Shown here piece by piece: positions 14,798 through 22,503 of a stretch of 24,901 nucleotides of DNA (position 1 is the stretch's first letter; each line of letters begins with the position of its first letter). Source of the stretch: a bacterium (GTDB taxonomy: Bacteria; ARS69). The notes under the pieces are model-generated. The model ran no database searches. It saw nothing but the letters and a program-made list of their open reading frames with translations, and had not been told where the DNA came from. The stretch is taken from NCBI GenBank assembly GCA_025774805.1, contig JALGZR010000066.1, forward strand, positions 1 to 24,901, in the 5' to 3' direction. The position numbers and the translations under genes are program-made.

Positions 14798-16372
14798 GTG
14801 AGGATTCGCACCGCCCTCTTCTCGACGTACGACAGGACCGGTGTGGTCGATCTCGCCTCCGCCATCACCCGGGCCGGCGGCGTGCTGATCGCCTCGGCAG
14901 GCACCGCCCGCGCGCTGGCCGACTCGGGGCTCGACGTGCTCCCGATCGAGGAGTACGCGGGACTGGGGGAGGGGTACGGCGGCCGCGTGAAGACGCTCCA
15001 TCCGAAGATTCACGCGGGAATTCTCGCCCGTCGGGACGTCCCGTCCGACCTCGAGGAGCTGGCGGCGAGCGACGCCCGCCCGATCGATCTCGTCTGCGTG
15101 AATCTCTACCCGTTCGAGGCGGCCGTCGCGGCCGGCGCCTCCGAGAGCGAGCGGATCGAGAAGATCGATATCGGGGGACCGGCCATGATCCGGGCCGCGG
15201 CCAAGAACTGGAGACACGTCGCGGTGGTCTGCGATCCGGCGGACATCCCGGACATCGTGAGTGAGCTCGAGACCGAAGACGGGGCGCTCTCTTCCGCGAC
15301 GCGAAGGCGGCTGGCCGTCAGGGCGTTCGCGCGGACCGCGGCGTACGACGACGCCATCCACCGCGACTTCGCGGGCGAGTCGACCGCGGAGGCCCCGGTC
15401 CCCGCCTCTCTTCCCGATCGGCTCGGCTTCACGCTGCGCAAAGTGCAGGATCTCCGCTACGGAGAGAACCCCCACCAGGCCGCGGCCCTTTACGGTCCCG
15501 CCACCGGCGGCGTCCCCGGAGAGCTTCCCGGCGGATGGCGGAAGCTCGCCGGAACGGAGCTCTCGTACAACAACTGGATCGATCTCGCCGCCGCGGCCGA
15601 GCTCGCCTTCGCCTTCGACGAGACCGCCGCCGTGATCGTGAAGCACACGAACCCGTGCGGGGCGGCGATCGGAGGCGGCCAGACCGAGGCCTGGAAGCGG
15701 GCTCTCGCGTCCGATCCGGTCTCCGCGTTCGGGGGGATCGCCGCGTTCAACCGTCCGCTGGAAGGGGGCACGGCGGAGGAGATGAAGTCGCTCTTCCTCG
15801 AGGTGGTCGTCGCCCCCGGATTCACCGAGGAGGCGCGACGGGCCCTGGCGAAGAAGAAGCGTCTGCGTCTCGTCGAGTCGTCCGCCGATGCGTTGCGCGG
15901 TCACGCGCGGGAGTGGAAGGTCGTTCCCGGAGGTGTGGTCCTGGTGCAGGAGACCCCCGGCCGACCCGAGGCGGGCGAGGGGTGGACCGTCGTGTCGACA
16001 CGCGCTCCGAGCGCGCGCGAGAGAACCGATCTCGAATTCGCCTGGAAGGTCGTCGCCCACATGAAGTCGAACGCGATCGTTTTCGCGCGGGACGGACAGA
16101 TTCTGGGGGTCGGTGCCGGTCAGATGAGCCGCGTCGACTCCGTTCGGATCGCGGTCGAGAAGGCGCGCGAGCTCGGGCACGATCTGGCGGGGTCGGTGCT
16201 GGCGTCCGACGCGTTCTTCCCGTTTGCGGACGGACCACAGCGGGCCCTCGACGCGGGGGCCGTGGCAATCGTCCAGCCCGGAGGGTCGAAGCGAGACGCG
16301 GAGACGATCACCGCCGTGAACGAGGCGAAGGCCGCCATGATCTTCACCGGGCGCCGGGTCTTCCGCCACTAG
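14798..16372 (+). CDS. purH: AICAR transformylase / IMP cyclohydrolase, PurH
   Basis: PurH carries out the last two steps to IMP. From GTG 14798 the protein has 524 residues, the normal length. N-terminal cyclohydrolase (MGS-like) domain: 'GGRVKTLHPKIHAG' with K65/T66, 'VNLYPF', 'DIGGPAMIRAAAKN'. C-terminal transformylase: 'LRYGENPHQ', 'VKHTNPCG', 'SDAFFPF'. The usual SDK motif near the start reads Y-D-R (11-13) here, a Lys-to-Arg change. Start choice: GTG 14798 aligns with known starts but its GGGGAGG is only two bases away. ATG 14741, inside purC, has AAAGG at seven bases and would add 19 residues. I prefer 14798 on family grounds but cannot exclude 14741. Confidence 0.94.
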   Translation: MRIRTALFSTYDRTGVVDLASAITRAGGVLIASAGTARALADSGLDVLPIEEYAGLGEGYGGRVKTLHPKIHAGILARRDVPSDLEELAASDARPIDLVCVNLYPFEAAVAAGASESERIEKIDIGGPAMIRAAAKNWRHVAVVCDPADIPDIVSELETEDGALSSATRRRLAVRAFARTAAYDDAIHRDFAGESTAEAPVPASLPDRLGFTLRKVQDLRYGENPHQAAALYGPATGGVPGELPGGWRKLAGTELSYNNWIDLAAAAELAFAFDETAAVIVKHTNPCGAAIGGGQTEAWKRALASDPVSAFGGIAAFNRPLEGGTAEEMKSLFLEVVVAPGFTEEARRALAKKKRLRLVESSADALRGHAREWKVVPGGVVLVQETPGRPEAGEGWTVVSTRAPSARERTDLEFAWKVVAHMKSNAIVFARDGQILGVGAGQMSRVDSVRIAVEKARELGHDLAGSVLASDAFFPFADGPQRALDAGAVAIVQPGGSKRDAETITAVNEAKAAMIFTGRRVFRH

Positions 16373-16391
16373 CGCCCGCGGAGCTCGATCG

Positions 16392-17960
16392 ATGACCCCA
16401 CCGGCTCCCCCGAGGCCGCGAACCGCGACCGAGTGGATCGCGATTCTCGACTTCGGTTCCCAGTACACCCAGCTCATCGCGCGGCGGATCCGCGAGGCGC
16501 GGGTCTTCTGCGAGATCCTCCCGCCCGACGCCGTCGATCGCCTCGGCGACGAGCGCCTGCGGGGCATCGTCCTGTCGGGGGGACCCGCCTCGATCTACGA
16601 CCGCGCCGCCCCGGAGCTCCCGCCCGACGTTCTCGCCCGGCAGGTGCCCGTGCTCGGAATCTGCTACGGAATGCACCTGCTTGCGCGCGAACTCGGCGGT
16701 CGAGTGCGCCCGGCCGAGAGGGAGCGGGAGTACGGACCGGCGGTTCTCGAGGTCGAGACGAGGGGAGTGTTCGACGGGCTCGACGCGAGGCTCGACGTCT
16801 GGATGAGCCACGGGGATGTCGTGGACCGCCCGCCTCCCGGCGGGCGGGTGCTCGCCCGCTCTCCGACCGTCGCCTGCGCCGCCTTCGAGATTCCGGGACG
16901 GGGGATCTACGGATTCCAGTTTCACCCCGAGGTTGTCCACACGCCGCGGGGAGGGGAGATCCTCGAGCGCTTTCTCGGCAACGTGTGCGGCTGTGCGAGG
17001 AACTGGGAGATGGGGACGTTCGTCGCCGACTCACTGGCCGCGATCCGGGAGCACGCCGGCGATCGCGATGCACTCTGCGCGGTCAGCGGCGGGGTCGACA
17101 GCTCCGTCGCCGCGGCGCTCGTCGGACGGGCCATCGGGGAGCGACTCCATCCGATTTTCGTGGATCACGGATTGCACCGGGATCTCGACGACGTGCGGCG
17201 CATGCTCGACCTCCTCGAGGAGAGCACGGGAGCCCGCGTGAACTGGGTCGACGCGTCCGATCGCTTCCTCCATCTCCTGCGGGGGGTGACCGATCCGGAG
17301 CGGAAACGGAGGATCATCGGGGAGACCTTCATCCGCGTGTTCGAGACCGAGGCGAAGAAGGTCGGGGTGGTGGATCTCCTCGTGCAGGGCACGCTCTATC
17401 CCGACGTGATCGAGTCGAGCGTGGGACACCACGCGGCGGCCCGCATCAAGACGCACCACAACGTGGGCGGGCTTCCCGAACGCATGCATCTCGAGCTCCT
17501 GGAGCCGTTGCGCGACCTGTTCAAGGACGAGGTCCGACAGGTGGGAGAGGAGTTGGGCCTCCCCCGGGATCTCGTCTACCGTCACCCCTTCCCCGGGCCC
17601 GGGCTCGCCGTGCGCGTTCTGGGGGAGATCACCGACGATCGTCTTCGGAAGCTGCGGGGCGCCGACCGAATCTTCCGGGACCTACTCCGGGAGACCGGTC
17701 TGTACGACGAGACGTGGCAGGCCTTCCCCGTTCTCCTGCCGGTGCGTTCCGTCGGGGTGATGGGGGACGGTCGCACCTATGAGGAGGCGATCGTGCTGCG
17801 GGCGGTGACGTCCCGGGACGGCATGACCGCGGACTGGGCCCGGTTGCCCCACGACTTCCTGGCGGAGTGCTCCCGGCGCATCATCAACGAGGTGGGGGGG
17901 ATCAACCGGGTCGCCTACGACATCACCTCGAAGCCCCCCGGGACGATCGAGTGGGAGTGA
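16392..17960 (+). CDS. guaA: GMP synthase (glutamine-hydrolysing), GuaA
   Basis: GuaA converts XMP to GMP with glutamine nitrogen and ATP. The 522-residue protein has the class I amidotransferase domain first, with the nucleophile C91 in 'GICYGMH' and H178/E180 in 'FQFHPE'. Next comes the ATP pyrophosphatase P-loop SGGVDS at 232-237, and then the dimerisation domain with 'HPFPGPGLAVRVLGEIT' and the conserved C-terminus 'KPPGTIEWE'. GGAG lies eight bases before the ATG. It starts 19 bases after purH, extending the purine operon from IMP synthesis to GMP. Confidence 0.97.
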   Translation: MTPPAPPRPRTATEWIAILDFGSQYTQLIARRIREARVFCEILPPDAVDRLGDERLRGIVLSGGPASIYDRAAPELPPDVLARQVPVLGICYGMHLLARELGGRVRPAEREREYGPAVLEVETRGVFDGLDARLDVWMSHGDVVDRPPPGGRVLARSPTVACAAFEIPGRGIYGFQFHPEVVHTPRGGEILERFLGNVCGCARNWEMGTFVADSLAAIREHAGDRDALCAVSGGVDSSVAAALVGRAIGERLHPIFVDHGLHRDLDDVRRMLDLLEESTGARVNWVDASDRFLHLLRGVTDPERKRRIIGETFIRVFETEAKKVGVVDLLVQGTLYPDVIESSVGHHAAARIKTHHNVGGLPERMHLELLEPLRDLFKDEVRQVGEELGLPRDLVYRHPFPGPGLAVRVLGEITDDRLRKLRGADRIFRDLLRETGLYDETWQAFPVLLPVRSVGVMGDGRTYEEAIVLRAVTSRDGMTADWARLPHDFLAECSRRIINEVGGINRVAYDITSKPPGTIEWE

Positions 17961-18017
17961 TTCGCGGAGAGGTCTCTCTCGCGGACTCCGCCCCCGGCCT
18001 ACCGCCCACACTCCCGC

Positions 18018-18046
18018 TTGACCCGACCCGTTCCCCTTCCGATGGT
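18018..18046 (+). promoter_or_regulatory. Possible promoter before the lytic transglycosylase gene
   Basis: TTGACC (18018-18023), 17 bp, GATGGT (18041-18046). The -35 match is good, the -10 match poor (three of six). Transcription from it would begin close to the ATG at 18053, which would make a leaderless message; no ribosome site is visible in front of that ATG. Tentative. Confidence 0.3.
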
Positions 18047-18052
18047 GTCAGC

Positions 18053-20455
18053 ATGGGACCCCGCCGGATCGCCTCCTTCCTCGACATCCGAGCCCTGATC
18101 GCAACGCTGGGGGCGGGGTGCGTCTTCGCGGGCGACCTCGGCTCCCCGTTCCCCGCCTCGGCCATCCCCGGTCCGGAGGCCATCGAGCGGGCCGACGAGG
18201 CGGAGCGGGTCCCCCTGCTGCTCTCGTTCGGGCTCGACCGGGAGGCGGAGCGGCGCCTGCGTGCCCGGATCGAGGGAGGCGATTCCGAAGCTCGAGGGCC
18301 CCTCCTCCATCTTCTCGTCCGCCGGGGCCGCCCGGACGAGGCGGGACGCCTCCTCGACGCGTGGGGGGGGCCCGACTCCCTCGGCGGACCGGCGATCCTC
18401 TTCACGGCGGCCCGAATCCGCGAGAGAGAGGAGCGCTGGGAGGAGGCCGCCGCCCACTACGGAAAATCGGCTTCCCGGGAGCCCCTTCTCGCCGATCACG
18501 CGGCCTACCGCGCCGGTCTCGCCCTGGAGGAGGTCGATCGCCACTCCGAAGCGCTCGAGCTCTACGAGACGGCGGCCGCCTCGGGCCGCGAGGCGGACCT
18601 CGCCTCCCGGGCGTCGTGGCGGGCCGCCGGGCTCGCCCTCCGCCAGGGCCAGAACGAACGGGCGCTGCGAAACCTGGAGCGGATCCCGGCCCGCTCGGTC
18701 ATCGCGCGCGAGGATCTCCTCGAGCTCGAGGCGGACATCTACCGGGATCAGGGGAACACCGAGCGGGAGGCGCGCGTCCTGCGTGAGATTCTGGATCGGG
18801 CTCCGACGTCGCGGCGGGCGGTCGGCGCGATCGAGCGCCTGTCGGAGCTCGCGGAGCCGAGCGTGGAGGACCGTCTCGTCTTCGCGGAGACCTCGATCCG
18901 CAATCGCCACGCGACGTTGGGTGAGAGCCAGGCCCGTCTGGCCCTGGAGATGTTGGAAGAGAGCCCCGATCCGGTCCTCGCGGGCAAGGCCCGCCTCTGG
19001 CTCGGCAAGGCCCTCGTTCGCCAGAAGCGATTGACGGAGGCGCGGCGCGTGCTAGCCGAGATGCCGGTCGGGGCCGATCCGGAGGACCTCGCCGAGGCGC
19101 TTCTGGACCGCGCGCGCTGTCTCTGGAAGCTCGGCCAGGTGACCGCGGCCCTCGCGGAGTTCGACCGCGTCTTCGAAGGGGAGCACCCGGAGGACGCCCG
19201 CAAGGCCGCGGCCTGGGAGGCCGCCCGAGAGGCGAAGGACAACCGGCGATGGTGGGAGGCGGCCCTTCGGATGGACGAGTTCCGCAACGCGTTCCCCGAC
19301 GACGAGTACGCGGACGACGCGCTCTGGCACCGGGGTCGCGCGCTCGCCGAACTGGGAGAGGACGAGAAGGCGGTCTCTGCCTTCGAAACGTTGCGGGGGC
19401 TCTACCCCGAGTCCGCCTTCCTCGAGGAGGGGATCTACTGGATCGCGAATCTGCATCGCGCCGCGAACCGGGAGGAGGACGCGTGCAACGCGTTCGCGAC
19501 GCTTCTCGCGGAACACGCGGACAGTTACTGGGCGGCTCGAGCGCGCGAGGTGCTCCGCGAATCTCCGTGCGCCTTCGAATCGGACTCGGGGTCCCTCTCG
19601 GAAGAGGACGCCGGGAAGTGGCTCGCCGAGCGTTTCCCCGACGTCGACGCGGAGGACTCCCGAAGGGCGGCGGAGATTCTGGCCGACAGCGAGAGCTTCC
19701 GTCGTGCGGCGCTGCTCGGCGCCCTCGATCTCGTCCCGGAGGCGGAGAGCGCGCTGAGCGGGTTGCGCCGGAGTCTGGGTGGGGATCCGGCCGCTCTCGT
19801 CGCCTTCGCCGAGGGGGCATGGCGGCTCGGGATTCCCCGAGCGGGCATGCGGGCGATGACGGTCGTCCGGGCGCTCGGAGGCCTCGCGATCCTCTCGGGC
19901 CAGACGCCCGCGCCCGTCGCGCGCCTCCTGTATCCCGTCGAGCACCTCGACTCCGTTCTCAGGTGGTCGGCGGAGTACGACCTCGATCCGCTGTTCGTGT
20001 TCGCGGTAATGCGCGAGGAGAGCTGGTTCGACTCCCGCGCGGTGTCCTGGGTGGGGGCGAGGGGGCTTCTCCAGATCATGCCCTCCACCGGTCGGGACCT
20101 CGCCCGCCGCGTGGGTCTGCAGCGCTTCGACCGGGCCGACCTCTTCGATCCGGATTTGAACATCCGGCTCGGGAGCTTCTACCTCCGGGCGCTTCTCGAC
20201 GAGCTCGATCGGGAACCGGCCCTGGCCCTTTCGGCGTACAATGCGGGGAAAGGAAACGCTCTCCGCTGGAAGAAGGGGCTGGATGGGGACTTCGACGTCG
20301 ACCGGTACGTGGCGGGCATCAGCTACCTCGAAACCTACAACTACGTCCAGCGGGTCACGCGGACGTACGCGATCTACCGGCACCTGTACGGCGAGCTGGT
20401 ACCCCGCCTCGGTGAGCTCCACGGAGGGGAGAGCGGGGACGCCTCGCGCCCGTGA
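18053..20455 (+). CDS. Soluble lytic murein transglycosylase-like protein (TPR + SLT domain)
   Basis: About 800 residues. The N-terminus has a basic start and a hydrophobic stretch ending near 'FPASA', probably a signal peptide. Residues ~45-600 are helical repeats of TPR type ('YRAGLALEEVDRHSEALELYETAA', 'GRALAELGEDEKAVSAFETL' read in parts), like the superhelical ring of Slt70. The SLT domain follows, with the catalytic Glu656 in 'VMREESWFDSRA', 'GARGLLQIMPSTG', and 'ALSAYNAGKGN', and ends at 'YNYVQRVTRTYAIYRHLYG'. Such enzymes cut peptidoglycan glycan strands in the periplasm, giving anhydromuropeptides. The frame is open upstream, inside guaA; ATG 18053 is chosen because the signal sequence starts there, although no clear ribosome site precedes it. 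The next gene overlaps its end. Confidence 0.9.
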   Translation: MGPRRIASFLDIRALIATLGAGCVFAGDLGSPFPASAIPGPEAIERADEAERVPLLLSFGLDREAERRLRARIEGGDSEARGPLLHLLVRRGRPDEAGRLLDAWGGPDSLGGPAILFTAARIREREERWEEAAAHYGKSASREPLLADHAAYRAGLALEEVDRHSEALELYETAAASGREADLASRASWRAAGLALRQGQNERALRNLERIPARSVIAREDLLELEADIYRDQGNTEREARVLREILDRAPTSRRAVGAIERLSELAEPSVEDRLVFAETSIRNRHATLGESQARLALEMLEESPDPVLAGKARLWLGKALVRQKRLTEARRVLAEMPVGADPEDLAEALLDRARCLWKLGQVTAALAEFDRVFEGEHPEDARKAAAWEAAREAKDNRRWWEAALRMDEFRNAFPDDEYADDALWHRGRALAELGEDEKAVSAFETLRGLYPESAFLEEGIYWIANLHRAANREEDACNAFATLLAEHADSYWAARAREVLRESPCAFESDSGSLSEEDAGKWLAERFPDVDAEDSRRAAEILADSESFRRAALLGALDLVPEAESALSGLRRSLGGDPAALVAFAEGAWRLGIPRAGMRAMTVVRALGGLAILSGQTPAPVARLLYPVEHLDSVLRWSAEYDLDPLFVFAVMREESWFDSRAVSWVGARGLLQIMPSTGRDLARRVGLQRFDRADLFDPDLNIRLGSFYLRALLDELDREPALALSAYNAGKGNALRWKKGLDGDFDVDRYVAGISYLETYNYVQRVTRTYAIYRHLYGELVPRLGELHGGESGDASRP

Positions 20456-22472
20456 GCGCTCCGGCGCGACGGGCCACCCCGGGTCGCGCGCCCCGCTCCG
20501 CCGGATCGCCCAGGCGATCCGGGCGATCCTCCCCGTTCTCACGGTTCTGTCCGGGCTTCCGGCGGGGTCTCCGGCGGAGGCCCGGCCGGGTACGCTCGTC
20601 GCTCCCCCGCGCGCGCACACCTTCGGGATCCGACGCATCACGGAGCGGGAAATCCGTCTCTTCGTGCCCGGCACGAGCGTCGGATCCCCGGGGGGGATCG
20701 CGGTCACGCGTCTCGCCGCCACCGACGACCCGGACGACTCGACCGACGACGACGAGGTCACGCTCGTCGCGGTCGATCGGGAGAGGGGAGTCGTTCTCAC
20801 GAACTTCGGGCTGCTGAGCGTCGGCACCTGGAGCGGGGAGGGCACCCCGCTGGGGCCCCTCTCCTCGCCCCACGACGTCACGCTCGATCCCGAGGGTCGC
20901 GTCGCGATCACCGATCGGGGAAACCGACGCGTCGTCCTGTTGCAGCACGACGGGCGCTCCCTCGAACCCGTCCGGTCCTTCGACGGCTTTCTCGAGCCCA
21001 CGGGAATCGCGGCGGCGGGCGACGGGGTCTTCTACGTGTGTGATCGTCGCTTCAACGCGGTCTTCCGACTGGACGCGGACACCGGCGCGCGGTCGACGTT
21101 CGGCCTGGAGGTCGCCTTCGACCGTCCGGTCGACGTCGCGGCCACGCGGATCGGGGAACGGCTCGCCAGGGGCAAGAGGGGAGGGATCGCGATCGCCGAT
21201 CGCGACGGCCGGCGGCTTCGACTCTTCGGCCGGGCCGGAGATCTTCGGGCGAGTCGCACGGCGGAGTCCCTCGACGCGACGGATGCTTCCTTCGACGCGA
21301 TCGAGATCGATTACTTCGGAAACGTGCTCGCCGTGGACCGGGCCGCACACCGAATCCACAAGCTGCGCGACGATCTGCTGCCGCTCGACACCTTCGGGCG
21401 CCTCGGCGCGGAGGAGGGACAATTCGTGTCGCCGCGCGGCATCGCGGTTCACCGGCCCCTCGGCCAGGTGTTCGTCACCGAGGAGGAGGGCGGACAGTAC
21501 CTCTGGGTCGGGACCGACATCCGGAAGTTCGCCGCTCGGGATCTCGGACGCCAGGTGGACTTCTCCTTCGTGCTGACCGAGGACTCGACCGTCGACATTC
21601 GGGTGCTCGACTCCTCGGGAGAGCTGGTGGCCGTTCTCGTGACCGGGCGGCGCAGCGCGGCCGGTCCCCAGCGCGGCCGGTGGGACGGTCGGGACCGAAC
21701 GGGTCGACCCGCTCCGTCCGGAGACTACCTCGCGGAGCTTCGGGCCCGGGCCACTTTGCTCCGTGCGACGGAGCGCGTGCGCGGGGAGGCGCAGGCCGCG
21801 GCCGATCGGGTGCGGGGCGAGGTGGAGGACGTGGCCGAGCGCATGCGCGGGGAGGCGCAGGCCGCCGCGGAGCGGATGCGCGAGGAGGCGCAGGCCGCCG
21901 CGGAGCGGGTCCGCTACGAGGCGCCCCGCAAGGCCGTGCACCTCGCGGCGATCGTCATTCCGCTCGGGATCCTCCACCTCCCGCTGGCCTGGGCGAAGCG
22001 GATCCTGATCGTCGGGGCGGCGGCTCTCCTCGTCGCCGATCTCGTCAAGATCCACCATCCGAAGCTGCGGTCCTACTTCACGGCGTTTTTCGGGCATCTC
22101 CTTCGCCGGCACGAGAGGACCGAGATCACCGGCTCGACCTACATGGTCGTGAGCTCCCTCGTGGTCGTGTATCTCTTCGAACGGGAGGTGGCGGCGGCCG
22201 CGCTGATCTACCTCATCGTGGGAGACACGCTGGCCGCCATGGTCGGAAAGGCGTGGGGTCGAACGCCCCTCTTCCGAAAGTCGCTCGAGGGGTTTCTCGC
22301 CATGCTCGTCGCCTCGTTCGGTGCGGCCTGGCTTCTCGTCCCCGGACTCTCTCCCGGAGTCCTGGCCGCCGGGGCGATGGCCGCGGCGATCGTCGAGGTT
22401 CTCCCGATCCCCGTGGACGACAACTTCCGAATCCCGCTCGTGGCCGGACTGGTGCTACATTGGCTGGGATGA
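20412..22472 (+). CDS. NHL-like beta-propeller fused to SEC59/DGK1-type lipid kinase
   Basis: One uninterrupted frame holds four parts (numbering from GTG 20412). (1) A signal peptide at about 30-57, 'RRIAQAIRAILPVLTVLSG' ending at AEA. (2) An NHL-type propeller to ~390: 'SPHDVTLDPEGRVAITDRGNRRV', 'EPTGIAAAGDGVFYVCDRRFNAV', 'FVSPRGIAVHRPLGQVFV' read in parts; then a FlgD-like Ig domain ('WDGRDRTGRPAPSGDYLAEL'). (3) Five 11-residue repeats at 454-508. (4) A C-terminal dolichol/phytol/diacylglycerol-kinase-like membrane domain: E-x-x-RK-x-x-H near 503, 'IVGDTLAAMVGKAWGR', 'KSLEGFLAM', 'IPVDDNFRIPL'. Family members use CTP to phosphorylate isoprenoid alcohols or diacylglycerol. The start is unsure. 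GTG 20412 lies inside the upstream gene without a ribosome site, and no ATG, GTG or TTG occurs in frame between it and the signal peptide. A missing C near 20491 would instead link it to the GTG at 20452. Confidence 0.8.
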   Translation: MSSTEGRAGTPRARERSGATGHPGSRAPLRRIAQAIRAILPVLTVLSGLPAGSPAEARPGTLVAPPRAHTFGIRRITEREIRLFVPGTSVGSPGGIAVTRLAATDDPDDSTDDDEVTLVAVDRERGVVLTNFGLLSVGTWSGEGTPLGPLSSPHDVTLDPEGRVAITDRGNRRVVLLQHDGRSLEPVRSFDGFLEPTGIAAAGDGVFYVCDRRFNAVFRLDADTGARSTFGLEVAFDRPVDVAATRIGERLARGKRGGIAIADRDGRRLRLFGRAGDLRASRTAESLDATDASFDAIEIDYFGNVLAVDRAAHRIHKLRDDLLPLDTFGRLGAEEGQFVSPRGIAVHRPLGQVFVTEEEGGQYLWVGTDIRKFAARDLGRQVDFSFVLTEDSTVDIRVLDSSGELVAVLVTGRRSAAGPQRGRWDGRDRTGRPAPSGDYLAELRARATLLRATERVRGEAQAAADRVRGEVEDVAERMRGEAQAAAERMREEAQAAAERVRYEAPRKAVHLAAIVIPLGILHLPLAWAKRILIVGAAALLVADLVKIHHPKLRSYFTAFFGHLLRRHERTEITGSTYMVVSSLVVVYLFEREVAAAALIYLIVGDTLAAMVGKAWGRTPLFRKSLEGFLAMLVASFGAAWLLVPGLSPGVLAAGAMAAAIVEVLPIPVDDNFRIPLVAGLVLHWLG
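21771..21935 (+). repeat. Five tandem 33-bp units (11-residue repeats) in the propeller-kinase gene
   Basis: Five units of 33 bp encode ERVRGEAQAAA, DRVRGEVEDVA, ERMRGEAQAAA, ERMREEAQAAA and ERVRYEAPRKA. Units 1, 3 and 4 share GAGGCGCAGGCCGC almost exactly at the DNA level. An 11-residue period with alternating charge and Ala suggests a long amphipathic helix or coiled coil, as in apolipoprotein- or LEA-like repeats. The last unit runs straight into the E..RK..H motif of the kinase domain. The repetition invites copy-number change by recombination. Confidence 0.85.
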
Positions 22473-22503
22473 GGAGCGGGATCCGGGGGTGAAGGGGGAG
22501 GGG

